Shown: positions 35,601-48,131, counted from the first letter of the stretch. The stretch: 64,000 nucleotides of DNA from Nicotiana tabacum (GCF_000715075.1 NC_134102.1:112108001-112172000), one strand, 5' to 3'. The notes: a model not told the origin generated them from the letters alone. Translations and numbers: made by a program.

Positions 35601-38600
35601 GTAATATTTTCACTTGGTGATTAATAAAAAATTAACTATAAAAAAAATCTAAATAAGATCAACAATCATCATTTTCAAAAACTTATACCTTCTTTTTTAA
35701 CTTTTAGTTTATAATTCAAATGAATGTCAGTATAAAATATGCATAATTCTTTTAAAATTTTATACTCATTGAGACGGAATACACGCATAACGCGCGTATC
35801 CTAAAACTAGTACTATATTAAAAGCATGAAGGCCCTTAATAAAATGTCGTTCGCCTTTTTTACCCTTCAAAATATAGAGTTCACATTAGACAAAATAATA
35901 ATTTTAGTATTTCATCAATATTTAGGAATAATTATTTAATTAATTCTCCTACAATTTAGGAATAGTTATTTAATTATTCTCTTATTATTAACAATCTAGG
36001 AATGTTGATAAAATTTTTCCTATTCGTTCTACTCCCTACGTTGGAGTAGTTAATACTTTTAAGGTTTTCGAGACCTTTTCTGTAGTTAAAAAAATTCTGC
36101 CTAGCCTAAATTTTCGCCTCTACGTTCAACTCCCTATGTTGGAGTATTAAATGTGCTTATTTTGTAGTTAATACCTTTTAGGTTTAGGAGACCTTTTTTT
36201 GTAGTTAAATTTTTTTTGCCTAGCCTAAAGTTTCGCCTCCTGTTCAACTTCTTATGTTGGAGTATTAAATGACCTTATTTGTAGTTAATACCTTTTAGGT
36301 TTATGAGACTTTTTTGTATTTAAAATTTTTTGCCTAAATCTCACACCCAACTTCTTTTTCTTTTAGGTTAGGAGTCTTTATTATTTGGTAAAATTTACAG
36401 TACCCGCGTTACGCGTGTACCTAATCTCAATATATAAATATACTTATTGAAAGTTATATTTGAGTATAAAATAAAAGGTTTAATTTTTTGAAATTGATGA
36501 ATGTTGATCCTATTAGCTAACTCAATAAAGGAAGAAATTGTACCCTATAAAATTTCCTAATCATCATTCAATAAGTTCAATTAAACTTAGTTCCAGTTCT
36601 ATATGTTCAACTTTTCAGTTTTAGCAAGAATGCATAGCTTTTGAAGATCTACGAGCTTTTCAAAAAGAAATTGAAAAGCTATTTTCAAGTTCATTTTAAT
36701 AGACAGAAGACAATCTTCTTTCTTTCTTGCGAGCAAAGTACATATTGTTATATTTCTTTAATCAATAAAAATATATATGAACTATTATAAAAGCACAATG
36801 CCTCATAGCGAAATATTAGTAAACCTTTTTAGCCTTTAAAAATAAATTTCAAATAGAATAAAATTAAACATTTAATTATTTTTCCTAATATTTATAACTT
36901 TGAAATCAATTAAAATATTATGATTAAAGTATTAACTTAATTCTCCATTTTTATTGATTACTACATATCGAATCATAATATACATGGTTATTAAGACAAA
37001 AGCAATCATAAGATATTCTAATTTCAAATTACTAATAGATTCTTTTTTATACGTTAATTTAGTTTGTTACTTAAATAAATATTATTAGACAAGATCATGA
37101 ATAAATGAATATTATTTATTATATGTGTGTCAATTTCATGATCAATATTTATTATTTTCAAGAACTCAAATTTTTACTTAATATTTAGTTGTGACTAAAA
37201 CCATGCTTTGAATGTTATTTATATATATATATTTTTAAAATTATTCTCATCAATATAGGGTACACGCGTACCCTGAAACTAGTTCCCTAAGATGTAGTGA
37301 GCAAGTAGCTATGAAATATTCATAAAGCAATGCGTTATAGGTCAGAATAATATTTACCCTCTGTGCATAGGCATTGATCAAGGCATTATACATGGTTGAG
37401 GATGGTTTCAACCCTGCAGACTTCATCACCTCCAAGCACTCAATGGCATCATTGAACCTTCCTGACTGTCCATAGATATTAATCAGTGTGGTATATGTAA
37501 CAACATTGGGCAGTAAGCCCTGACTCTGCATCTTACTCAACAAGCCCTTCACTTCCTCCCATTTCTCCAACTCACCAAAAGAATTAATCATTATATTGTA
37601 TGTGGTGGTGCACGGCAAGCATCCACTTTCCTGCATTGCCTCAAACAGCTCCTCCGACTTATTGTGATGGCCATGCTTACTATGGCAATCTATTAGCGTG
37701 TTCCATGTAACAGTATCAGGTTCAATTCCATCCAATTTCATCCTTTCAAATGTAGACATTGCATGATCCAAACAATTGTACTTCCCAAAAGTATCAATCA
37801 TTATGTTATAAAACTGCCTATCAGGATTCACCCCACTATTCTTCATTTCTTTAAGCACCTGAAATGATCTCTGCCACTCTCCTCTATCACGATAACTTGC
37901 TAAAATCCTACTAAACACAAACGAATTCGGCTGTACATTATTCGCTTCCATTTCTTTCAACACAATTCTCGCGCTTTCCCACCTACCAGCATTCCCATAA
38001 GCATCAATAAGCAAGCTATACGTAAGTTCATCCGGTGCCACCCCATTCCTCTCCATCTCCGACACAATATACTCCGCATCCTTCAAGGATCCAGTTTTCA
38101 CATACCCTTTCAGAAGTGCATTATATGCCCTCGTCCTTGGCTTTAACCCGCCTTCTTTCAACTCCTCAAATACAGCCTCAGCCTCCTCAGTCCTACCTGA
38201 ATTACCCAACTCAGATATCAAGGTAACAACAGTAGCAGTTTTTGGGCTCAGCCCATTACCTTGAACAACACTCATGAAAACTAAAGCTCTATCAACATCA
38301 CCAGCTTTCGCAAAGCCCACAATCATATCATTCAACAATTGGCCATCAAGTTCAATCATATCAGCTTCAATTTCATCATAAAACTTCTCTAACATAGTCA
38401 AATCAATAGAATTACTACGAATAAGTGATTGAATAATCAAACTGTAATTAACATAATCAGATTGATACCCGTCTCTGCGCATTCTACACATCAAATTAAG
38501 TGCTTTTTCGAGGTCACCGTTTCGTGCACAAGCACCAATAAGTGCATTGTACGTTAACGGCGTTAAAGTTTGCCGCTGTGAAAGCAAAAAAGCCTCGTAC

Positions 38601-39157
38601 AACTTCTCCGAGCGTCCCAGCGCGTGAATGAGAATTGAGTACAGCAGTTCGTAAGAGAAACAAACGTTGTGCTTTTGAAGCCACGTAACGAGTGCGTATG
38701 CCGTAGAAATTGAGGATGACGTGGAGGCAAGGTTTTTCAGAAGAGAGTGCCAGACTGGGGCTGGGACGGCTCGGTATGACTCGGCGAGTTTTAACTCGGC
38801 CGGGTCGAGTTGAGTGGGTGAAGTTGTGTCTGAATTGGGCTCAGTGGGTGTGTAAGTGGATAGAAATTGAATCAGAGGAGTGAAATCGTAACGGCGATTC
38901 GGGTACGAAACGACATCGTACTCTTCCTCTTCCTCTTCCACTTCGAGGTTATCGATATTGAATTGCTTGGAAATAGAGAGATGAGATGTTGAGGCGGCGA
39001 AAGGCGGTGGTCGGAGAACCTGACGGCGGTGAGAGGTTTGTAAACGGAAGTGAATGAACGGAAAACGTAGTTGCAACGGAGGGGAAAGTAACAGAGTATT
39101 CATTCTCCTTCTTCTTCTCCGGCAAGTGAAGGTTGAGGGGAGAGATAGAGCCACCAT
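32632..39157 (-). CDS. CRP1: Chloroplast PPR protein CRP1 (At5g42310 orthologue)
   Basis: Four exons: 39157-37358, 33362-33210, 33120-33049 and 32739-32632. All have GT...AG introns in phase 0 and give 710 residues, about the length of the Arabidopsis protein. The N-terminus is Arg/Ser-rich with few acids, a plastid transit peptide. An acidic patch ([10 protein letters not shown]) follows, then tandem 35-residue PPR motifs from about residue 175 to the end, such as [20 protein letters not shown] and [16 protein letters not shown]. The later exons read [29 protein letters not shown] and [20 protein letters not shown]. In maize and Arabidopsis, CRP1 is a stromal RNA-binding protein needed for petB-petD RNA processing and for translation of petA and psaC. 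The assignment is from recall of the family. No defect is seen. Intron 1 is unusually large (3995 bp). Confidence 0.93.
33707..33928 (+). mobile_element. TS-type SINE in CRP1 intron 1
   Basis: It has a tRNA-like head with A-box (ttctagtggtgagc) and B-box (gagttcgagtcac) and a middle with aaaccgagggtctatcggaa and ggtaaggtctgcgtac. The tail is TTG repeats, the hallmark of the tobacco TS family. Target-site repeats are ctattcatgtaagtt (33692-33706) and ctattcatggaagtt (33929-33943), one mismatch in 15. It lies antisense to CRP1. The 33762-33959 open frame is a shadow of it. Confidence 0.93.
33945..35810 (+). mobile_element. Non-autonomous Helitron-like element 1
   Basis: It begins TC after an A (33944) with tctatattatattaaaaaca and cgaaggccc, and ends CTAG (35807-35810) before a T, preceded by a GC-rich hairpin (atacacgc...gcgcgtat at about 35780-35799). 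Helitrons insert between A and T, start TC and end CTRR after a short hairpin. The interior is AT-rich without ORFs. Confidence 0.78.
35811..36424 (+). mobile_element. Non-autonomous Helitron-like element 2, with internal tandem repeat
   Basis: The start (tactatattaaaagcatgaa then ggccc) matches the head of element 1 without the leading TC. The end is CTAA (36421-36424) before T, after a hairpin gtacccgcg-tta-cgcgtgtac. It follows element 1 without a gap. Three degenerate units of about 110-125 bp occupy 36025-36345. Confidence 0.7.
36025..36345 (+). repeat. Three-unit tandem repeat inside Helitron-like element 2
   Basis: Units begin near 36025, 36118 and 36238, the first one partial. Each carries the words tatgttggagta, gtagttaatacctttta, ggttt.gaga, tagttaaa and ttgcctagcctaaa in the same order. 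Plant Helitrons often carry internal minisatellites. Confidence 0.75.
36781..37282 (+). mobile_element. Helitron-like element 3 (5' end uncertain)
   Basis: The head actattataaaagcacaatg followed by cctcatagcgaaatatta resembles elements 1 and 2. The end is CTAG (37279-37282) before T, with the palindromic gggtacacgcgtaccc just upstream. No TC start is visible, so the left boundary is a guess. The 3' end lies only about 75 bp from the CRP1 splice donor. Confidence 0.6.
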
Positions 39158-40018
39158 GTTTTTTCAGCTCGAATAGCTCCGCACAGATATTTTATACTTT
39201 AGCAAATAGTAGCATAGAGGTCCTTTTAACTGTTTGAAATGCTAATATAGTACAGTTGCTTAACAAAAGTATTTAACAGTTAAGTCCCTCAAGTTCCTAA
39301 AATCCTTAGTTACATACTCTTTATTGTAAATTAGTAGCAGATTAGTCACTAAAAAATAAAAATAAACAAACAAAGATGAAATTTAGTAATTTACGATACT
39401 TAGGTAAAACAACGTCCCAGAGTCTCCAATGGAAAAACAATAGGTCACTAGTTCAGATCATAATGTCAACACAGAGTTTCCTAATTTCATGTTTTAAATA
39501 ACTTTTTTTGAATTACTAATTAACAAAATAATACTAATATTTTATCTTGTGAGACAAGCTTAATAATTTCCTAATGATTAATTTAGATTTAAATAAGTAC
39601 TTAATTAAAACTATCCTTCACTAAACAATCAGATTTTCAAATAATAGAATTTCCAAGTTTTAATGAATCATATTTAAGTGGATTCTTAAAAACACCTTTT
39701 GAATTGCTTAGAAGTCAAACGGTATGATTTTAGTCAAATTTACTTTGAGCATAACAATTAATCTAATTGCAACACTAGTTGTAGCATTTTTTAAAACTTA
39801 TAAGTTACCCTTTATCGATTAACCCAACAGATTGTAGCATTATCATCCGAAGATATAATTTATACTTACAACATAAAATCTCTGTATTTCTCTCTCTATA
39901 TATACTCTCGACATTTAATTTGTTTGAATCTTTTTGGAGTACAAGGGTCAAATTAATTAATTTTTATAAATTCGAACATAAATTCTTTAAAATAAATTTA
40001 CCTATTTAAAAACTAAAT
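39158..40018. other. CRP1 upstream region
   Basis: AT-rich, with no ORF. It should contain the CRP1 promoter and 5' UTR on the minus strand. A clear TATA box or regulatory motif cannot be assigned with confidence. Confidence 0.4.
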
Positions 40019-40131
40019 AACTAGAAACAGTGCCCTCAAGGCTTGCTCTCTCTCGTAGCTTAACATGCGCCCACCATGGGGTGGGGGGGGGGGGGGTTAA
40101 GAGAGTGTGCATCCTAACCCAGAAGGCTCTC

Positions 40132-41389
40132 ATGGCAAATGAAGCATCCTCCTCGCAAACTCAACGAGGGCAACATGATGACAGTAAGAGAGCAGTGGGA
40201 ACTGCACAAGCGAATTCAAAATCCAATGAAACAGTACCGACGAACAAGGAATCAGAGAAGGCACAACAAATTGAAGCATCAGGGCGCTGGAATGAAGTAG
40301 TACAAGCTCCGCCTAGTCAAATGCAAACTGAATCAGGAAGTAGCGGTAAGAAATCATGGGCAGGTGAGGTCGAAGAGGGAAACACAGAAGAAGAACAAGA
40401 GTTCAATTTGAGATGAATTTGATATAGCAAAAATATCAAATGTAGGATAAAAATTAGAATATGTTCCACAAATCAGTCAGAGAGAATTCAATTGTTGAAA
40501 TTGAACTGGAGGATATCGGTACAGAAATTGCTTATTGAAAAAATATTGTGGTATGCTATGTTCTATGGGCACACCCTCATTTTGCTGTAATTCAGGACTT
40601 TGTTCAACGATTTTGTTGAAAACATAGAATTGATAGGATTGCTATGCTAAAGAATTGAGTAATAGTGGTGAGATTCGAAACAGTAGTAGGAAAACAAGAG
40701 GCTATTCAAGGCAGTATCTACCACTTTGATAACAAACCTCTTATTGTTAAGGAGTGGTCACTACATCTAGAATTCACAAGAGAAAAACCGCTAACTGTTC
40801 CAATCTGGATCAAGTTTCCAAGATTAAACTTTAAATACTGGCGTCCAAAAGGCTTGAGCAAAATTGGGAGTCTAGTTAAGAAGCCTCTAATTGTGGACCA
40901 CAACACTAGAAAAAAAATTTAAAATTTACGAGGCTACTGGTGGAAGTGAAGATGGGAGTACAATTGCCTGATGTGGTGATTTTCAGGAATGAAAAGGGAA
41001 AATTGATAGAGCAGAATGTGAGTTATGATTGGAAGCCAACTTTGTGTAAGCACAGTTCCAAATATGGGCATACTAATGATGAATACAAATTGAAGAAGAA
41101 ACAACCAAATGCTCCACAAGAGCAACAAACTAAACCTATTGAACCTAAACAAGTAGGTAAGGGGAAGGTGAATGAAAGGCCTCAGGCAACAGGCCTAAAG
41201 CAAGATGACCGGGGTAAGAAGCTTGACATAACACAGACAACAAAATTGACAAGCCAGTCTGATAAATATGAACAAGGGAGGGGATCAGGATGGCAAAATC
41301 CTCTAAGGATTGGTAAAACTCAACCAAAGCAGGCACAACATGTTACTAGTTCAAACTCCTTTCAGGTACTACATATCGGCGATGGATAG
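40132..41389 (+). pseudogene. LINE ORF1 (DUF4283 / zinc knuckle), decayed
   Basis: It begins MANEASSSQTQRGQ. The DUF4283 part continues in a second frame at 40665-40922 with YHFDNKPLIVKEWSLHLEFT and PIWIKFPRLNFKYWRPKGLS. A third frame at 40940-41389 has LPDVVIFRNEKGKLIEQ and a knuckle-like CKHSSKYGHTNDEY. Two of the four zinc ligands of the usual CxxC...H...C are changed (Cys to Ser, Cys to Tyr), so zinc binding is probably lost. The end overlaps the start of ORF2 by 8 bases. Compared with the LINEs at 3277 and 17320 this is a different subfamily. Confidence 0.75.
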
Positions 41390-44300
41390 TTTTCTCAACT
41401 GGAATGTGAGGGGGCTTAACGCCCCTAATAAGCAAATGGAGGTAAAGTTCCTTTGCAGTGAAGAAAGAGTAGGCTTAATAGGCTTACTAGAAACTAAAGT
41501 AAAAAAGTAATAGATTAGAACAAATTGCTATCAGGATGTTTGTGGGATGGGACTTTGTCTTAAATCTTGAATGCCACTGCAATGGTAGAATATGGATCAC
41601 TTGGAGACATGATTATTTTAAGGCTATCACATGTGAGGTTCACTGCATTCCTCTTAAATTGTTATTTGACTTGACTTATGTTTATGCCTTCAACACAAGA
41701 GAAGAAACAAAGGATTTATGGGATAATCTCATTAATCACATCAGGAGGTGTGCCAAACCTTGGATGGTTCTGGGTGATTTCAACTCAGTTTTGAAAGCTG
41801 ATGATAGAATAGGGGGAATCCAGTAACATGAGCAGAAGTAGTAAATTTTTACAGCAGTGTGATAGAATGTGGCCTGCTTGAAGTACCATCTCAAGGTAAC
41901 AAGTAAACATGGAATGATAATCATGGTGAACATAGGACTTTCTCGAAAATAGATTGGATTTTTATCAATGGAGTATAGTTAGATGAGATGCCTTCATGTA
42001 GAATTGTGTTTCTCCTAGAGGGTATCAGTGATCATTGTCCTGCTAAAATCTCTCTATCCACATGAAGAAATAAAGCCAAAAGATCCTTCCAGTTTAGTAA
42101 TGCGTGGACTCATCATCCACTCTTTGCTACTATAGTTAGTGAAAGATGGAACACTGCCTTTGAGGGATGCAAAATGTACAAGGTGGTAAAGAAATTAAAA
42201 GTGTTGAATAATAAGATGAAAGGCCTAAATAGTCTATCTTCCCATGACTTAGTCTCAGAAGTCACTGAAGATAGAAAGGCCTTTACGCAAGTTCAGCAAC
42301 AACTGCATAGGTATCCAACCAATGTAAAGCTTCAACAACAGGAATCACAGGCTTATCAAAAATTTAGGCAGTCATCATATTTGGCAGAATTGTATCTCCA
42401 GCAAAGAAGTAAAGCTAGTTAGATCAGACTGAGAGATGATAATACAAAGTATTTTTACTCTGTTATAAAGCACAGGAAGTTAAAACAGGCCATAATACAA
42501 CTCAAGGATAATATGGGAGATTGGAAAACGGAATCTGACAAAATAGCAAGGCTCCTTGTGGAGTATTATGAAGACCTACTTGGAAGGACAACAGATTCAA
42601 GACTGTAATCCTCTGAATATTTCTTGAAGGATGATCCTACACTGTCAACTAAGCAACAACTTGCACTGTTGAAACCTTTTGAAGTTAAAAATGTGAAAGA
42701 TGTAATATTTCAGATAGACAATAGTAAAAGTCTAAGCCCTGATGAATTTGAAAGTGGATTCTACAAAGCTGTTTGGCAAACAGTGGGGCAAGAGGTCACT
42801 AAAACTGTGTTAAAGTTCTTTCAAAATGCAAAGTTGCTGAGACAAATTAACCCACATAACATAGCACTCATTCCAAAAGTGGAGGTACCGAAATATGCTA
42901 GCCAATTTAGACATATCTCATCTTATAATATCATATACAAATGCATCTCTAAACTGATTTGTAGTAGATTGAGAAGTGTTGTGAGCTTCTTTGTGGCAGA
43001 AAATCAGTCAACTTTTGTGCAAAATAAATCCATGTTCCACAATATATTGATATGTCATGACTTTCTTAGACACTATAACAGGAATACCTCACCAAGGCGT
43101 CTCATGAAGATTGATTTAAGAAAAACTTATGATATGGTGAGTTGGGACTTCCTTGAAGAAGTTTTAGCAGGGTTTGGGTTTCCTGATAAATTCATTAAGT
43201 GGATTATTATTTGTGTATTAACAACCAAATTTTTAATCAAGGTGAATGGAGAAGGGCATGGCTATTTTGCAAGGAAGAGAGGACTTAGACAAGGTGATCT
43301 TGTCTCACCTCTGTTGTTCATTCTAGTGATGGAATATTTATCCAGAATGTTAAAGACTGTCAACATGTTGCCTAATTTAAAGTTTTATCCCATATGCAAG
43401 ACATTGAAGTTAACTCATCTCATTTTTGCAGATGATCTTATGATCTTCTACAAAAGTGATATGGAATCAGTTAATCGAGTCATGGAGACCTTGGACCATT
43501 TCAGTAAAGTCACAAGTTTAATATCTAATATGGACAAGTCAAGCATTTTCTTAGCTGGAGTGGATGACAATACTAAGGATCACTTGCTGGCAAGGACTGG
43601 ATTCACATTTGGGTACCTTCCCGATCAGGTATCTAGGATTGCCTCTCTCACCCAAGAAATGGAATAAGTTAGACTACCATATGTTAGTGGAGAAAATCAC
43701 TAGAAGAATTATTGTCACCTATTCAAAGCATTTGTCTTATGCTGGCAGACTGTAGGTGATCAATGCAGTCCTTTTCTCTATTCACAGTTTCTGGGGGCAA
43801 TGTTCATATTGCCTCAAAGTATTCTAAAGGAGGTTGATAAAATATATATGGACTATTTGTGGGGAGGATCTGAGGAGAAAAAGAAGGTGTCTTTGGTTTC
43901 CTAGGAAAAAGTTTGCTATCCTAAGAAGCTAGGTGGACTGAATATAAAGAGCTCTTGGAACTGGAACGTAGCTTCAGTTGGGAAGTTGATATGGAAACTA
44001 ATTAACTACAAAGAATCTCTATGTGTCAAATGGGTTCATGGGATCTATATGAAGGCTAATAGTAATATTTGGACACATAGACCACCCATAAATTGTAGCT
44101 GGTACTGGAAGAAACTTAATTCCATTAAGGTTCAAATGCAGGGATGGTAGCAACAAGATAAATATAAGCTTACATTAAGTGGTCAATACTCCATCACTAG
44201 AAGTTACCTTGCAATTGTAGGATATTATCCAAAGCTAGAGACATCTGACCTAATTTGGACTGCATTAGCTCAATGAAAGAAGAGATTCATCCTGTACCTG

Positions 44301-44485
44301 GCAACACAAGGGAGGTTGCTTACTAAGGAGAGGCTATTGAAGTTACATATATTAGCGGTCGATGAAAGCTGTTGTATATACGATACTCAAAGGAAACAAC
44401 TGATCACTTATTAATTTGAAGAATGTGAATGGTTTAAAACACTAAGACATATCTTCCAATGGATAGGGATCACTATGCAGGTAGC
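41382..44485 (+). pseudogene. LINE ORF2 (endonuclease, reverse transcriptase), split by an LTR element
   Basis: It begins MDSFLNWNVRGLNAPNKQ, followed by the endonuclease (MVLGDFNSVLKADDRIGG at about 41760-41820, then SDHCPAKI near 42030). The reverse transcriptase (42624-43667, 347 codons open) has PHNIALIPKVEVPKYASQFR, MKIDLRKTYDMVSWDFLE, GLRQGDLVSPLLFIL and IFADDLMIF. The catalytic F-A-D-D is intact, and LRKTYD replaces the common LRKAYD. A zf-RVT-like part follows in broken frames up to 44485. Stops and frame changes occur at 41508, 41823, 42419 and 43665. Confidence 0.83.
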
Positions 44486-46035
44486 TGATAAGTGAGGATT
44501 TTGACTACTTATTAGCTCCTTTTTGCTTTTGTTTTAGTCTAAAAGCATTGAATTGTGTTCCCAAAACTAATAAAAAGTACAAAATTACAGGAATATTGGA
44601 AGTTGGACTCCCAAAATGAAATCCAACTCAAAAAGGAGTAGTCCGAGCTCAAGGAAATAAAAGGGTACAGAAGCATACAAAGTACGGTCCGCAAAATTCT
44701 ATCTTCGGCCGCAAACAACGAAGGAAATTCCAACAGACTTTCTAGCAAACTACGGACATCACAGGAATTTTGTGGCCACAAAAGAAGAGCTTGAGATCAG
44801 CTTCAGAGGGTGTACAAATTTTCAAGTTCCAAGTCCCTCAAAATTGTGGACCGCACAAGAATTGTTCAGCCTCAGGAGATGTGCCTTGAGGCTGTAGACA
44901 TAAAAGTCCGGACCGCAGAAGACTAGGTTGCGGCCGCAGTTCTAAAACTGTGGATCGGAGAAATATTATCTCGCGGCCGCAGTTCAGAATTGTGCGGCTG
45001 CAGAATCCCAACTCCTGCACGATGAAGAATTCTGCGGACCGCACATGGAATTGTACGGCAGCAGAACCTCCCGAAGGGCATTTTTGTTCCAAATTTTTAG
45101 CCTTGTATAAATAGACGAGTTTCATAAAATTAGGTCAACTTTTGACATCAGCAAGTCTTATAGCTATTTTTCTTTGCCTCTTTTGGAAGTTTTCTATATT
45201 TTAGAGTATTTTACTATAGATTTTATCATTGTAACTTTACAATATGAGTTTAATTAGTATTTCTTCTTTTATTTTTCAATTTCAAGCATGAGTAGCTAGA
45301 TTTTTACTAGGGTTGTGACCCAATCCTAGTGTGTCAACCTTATAGGTATCTAATTTAGTGCTTGTTTATGATTGGGTGTTTATTATTTAGCCTTATTTAT
45401 GCTTTAATTTGTGGAATTAATGATTGCTAAAATTAGTTCATGCCTATTTGACTTAGTCTCTTCTGGAGGAAGAAAGACTTAGTCTAGAAAAATTTGACTA
45501 ACAAGAAATTGGATCAATCGAGAGATTGAATAATCCAATTAAAGGGTTCAACCTAGAGATAGTAATAATCCGACTTAAGATTTTATCAACCGTTTTATGT
45601 GATACCAATTTGGATTTGAGAAAGCTAAATTGGGCAAAAACACTCTCTAACCAAGAGGTATTGAGTGGGTATTTGAGAGTTGATAGCTATAATACACCCC
45701 GATCAGCAAAACAAGCATTAAGGTTTTTATCCCATTAGGCGAACACCCAGGTGATGGTCATAGCCCTAGACTTTTTACAAACTTGAAAAACAACAAAAAT
45801 AATTATCCTACTTTTATTTCTTTACTTTGCAATCTTTAGTTTTAAAAAAGAAATAGCAACAAAATCATTTTGTGAAAGTGCAAATTAAGATAGTTCAAAT
45901 TCATGCATTAGAATATATACTCATAACTCCTATCTATCTCCCTGTGGATTCGATCCCGACTCTTTGTTGGGTTACAATAATTGCAATAGACCATTTCATA
46001 CCTTGTTTTGAGGTATGCATTGTGTGCGATAGTCA
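44486..46035 (+). repeat. 5' LTR of the Athila-like element
   Basis: It begins TGATAAGTGAGG and ends CGATAGTCA, and matches 52371-53914 along its length. It lacks 39 bp that the 3' LTR has between two cggtccgca repeats at about 52568-52616. Many CG and CNG sites of the 3' LTR are changed here. No second copy of any host gene is inside. Confidence 0.9.
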
Positions 46036-46040
46036 ATTTT

Positions 46041-46058
46041 TGGCGACGTTGCCGGGAA
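46041..46058 (+). promoter_or_regulatory. tRNA-Asp-type primer-binding site
   Basis: TGGCGACGTTGCCGGGAA, 5 bp past the LTR end, differs by two bases from the complement of the 3' end of plant tRNA-Asp, the primer used by Athila-type elements. It supports the lineage call and the plus orientation. Confidence 0.75.
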
Positions 46059-46153
46059 GTTACAAACAATGTTATCTATATATTTAGATGTATTTTTGGA
46101 ATATCTTCTTTTCCTTTCGTGTTACTAACGTGTTAGGAATTGTAGGTTCAACC

Positions 46154-48131
46154 ATGGCAAATAATGAGCTCGGAAATATTGCTTTGGGGGAATATGGACA
46201 TTGACGATGATCAAGTGGATGAGGTTCCTCTTGAACCTCAAGCCAATAGAAGAGGCCGAGTGCCTTATGACAATGTGCCCGTTCCACCCCCACCTCCACC
46301 ACGAGTGGCTCTACACCGGGTGTTGCCTAATAAAGGATATACAAGCGCAATAGTCCTGCCCCGTATTAGGACGGGCAACTTTTAAATAACCAATGTGATG
46401 CTCACTTTGCTAGAGCAACGAGACTTCTTCACCGGTGCTCCAAGTCAAAATGCATATAAATATTTGAAGGGGTTTGTGGACACGTGTTGGGGGAGTAAAC
46501 AAATAAATATCTCCGAGGATGCGTTGAGGCTAAGGCTTTTTCCCTTCTCTTTACGGGGGAAAACTTTAGATTGGTTGGAACGTTTGCCGAACCATTCCAT
46601 TCACACTTGGGATGAATTGGCGAAAAATTTTGTTTCTAAGTACTTCTCTCCGGGGCACATGGCTACACTTAGAGATGAAATTTTATCATTAAAGCAAGAG
46701 CCCAATGAACCACTACACGAGATATGGGAGCGATATAGAATAATGGTTAAAGAATGTCCCAACAACTATATTACGGAGAACATAATTCAACAAACTTTCT
46801 ATCACGGGATCAACACAACTAACCAATGTGTAGTGAATCAACTTGCCGATGGGAACTTCATGACTATGCCTTATGCAGAGACGTGTGAGATCTTAGATGA
46901 AATGGCGGACACATTATCGGCATGGCAATCTCGGGCTAATATTCCACAAGGTGATCCCAATGTGATTCACCTCCACAAAGAGTTGCATGACCATAGGCAA
47001 GCCATAGCCGAATTGACTACCACCATGAATCAAATAGCAAAGGCTCAACTTCAACAAGTGCAAAATCCTAGGCAAGTCAATGCCATGGAGGGAGTGAACA
47101 TGATGGTGAACAAACGAAAAACTAAGGGTCCATAAGTGCAACAATGAGTGGACAATTTTGTGCAAGAAGATAGTGGGTTTGATCAAGATGATTCTTACAA
47201 TGACCAAGAAGAGGAGGTGTAATATGTGAACAACTTTCAAGGGCAACGAAACAATTTCCAAGGCCCAATAATGGCGGCCTCAAAACAATCAAGGCAATTG
47301 GAATTCTAACAACTAAGGTAATTGAAGTGGTGGAAACAATTAAGAGAATTGGCATAACAACAACAATCAAAAAATTTGGAATGACAATAATCAGGGTAAT
47401 TGGGGTGGTAATAATCAAGGTGGATAGAACAATAATCAAGGAAATCGGGGATCGGGTTTTCAAAGCCCCCAATGTATCAACAACCGAGCAACCCGCCTCC
47501 TTATCCTTCCCATGGTCCTAGTTCTTCTAAAAATGAAATGGGGCATATTGAGAACATGTTCAAGCAAATGATGGTGAATAATGCTGATTTCGATGCTCAA
47601 CTTGCCTCACACAATACATTGATCCGCAACTTAGAAGTGCAAATAGGGCAAATCTCTCAAGCTTTAAATTCTCATCCTAAGGGGGCACTACCAAGTGATA
47701 CGGTGGTGAACTCAAAGGATGAGAACAACACGGGGCATGCCATGACCGTTACGACAAGAAGTGGAAGAGGTGGGAATGCACCCACCTCAAGTCAAAGGCA
47801 ACTTGTGGATGATGATCAAGTAGCACGAGAAGAAGAGATCCCGAAAAATGTGGTGCAAGCACATTATGAAGTGCAGATTGATATTGATAATAATGTGAAA
47901 GAGACTCAGGAGGAAGTGAACCCGTATAAGGATCACGTTATTGACATACCAGAACCGGTAGAGCAAAAGGCTAAGGCACCATTACTTAAGCCTCCCCCTC
48001 CCTATCCTCAAAGGATTTCCAAGCAAAATGGCGAGAATCAATTCAAAAAGTTTATTGACATGATGAAAACTCTCTCGATCAATGTGTCATTAGTTGAAGC
48101 TTTGGATCACCCGGTTATGCAAAGTTTATGA
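46154..48131 (+). pseudogene. Athila-like gag, broken
   Basis: It starts MANNELGNIALGEYG and meets an early stop. The frame shifts at about 46195 into a Pro-rich linker (VPVPPPPPPRVALHRV). The capsid-like retrotransposon gag domain is open at 46395-47135 (246 codons) with FSLRGKTLDWLERLPNHSIH, FVSKYFSPGHMATLRDEIL and a QEPNEPLHEIWERYR block. An Asn/Gly-rich segment with several stops follows, then a 219-codon frame at 47472-48131 containing coiled-coil-like and linker sequence. In live elements gag forms the particle that packages the RNA. Here at least three breaks prevent it. Confidence 0.8.

Larger units (their letters stand above)
33363..37357 (-). other. CRP1 intron 1, packed with mobile elements
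   Basis: Donor gtaaat next to AGG (37358-37360) and acceptor cag at 33363-33365 join in phase 0. The intron holds a TS SINE (33707-33928) and three Helitron-like elements (33945-35810, 35811-36424, about 36781-37282), which together fill about 80% of it. Introns 2 (33121-33209) and 3 (32740-33048) are short and plain. Confidence 0.9.
40019..44485 (+). mobile_element. L1-type LINE, plus strand, 5' and main part
   Basis: ORF1 (about 40132-41389) and ORF2 (from 41382) are recognisable but interrupted. The element is cut at 44485 by the Athila-like LTR retrotransposon and resumes at about 53920-54001 with a KHWKYFKKELVAVMCGGL segment typical of the C-terminal part of plant LINE ORF2. The 5' end is not defined; a long G run at about 40083-40096 lies near it. 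No poly(A) end is visible, because another repeat begins at 54002. Confidence 0.8.

Noticed and set aside
37250..37357. Extra C-terminal 35 codons of the long PPR frame
   Set aside because: Reading past the splice donor at 37357 into intron; the correct continuation is in exon 2 at 33362.
40079..40096. Long G run as a possible G-quadruplex or regulatory element
   Set aside because: A simple homopolymer near the LINE 5' region; length is unreliable in sequencing and no further G-tracts support a function.
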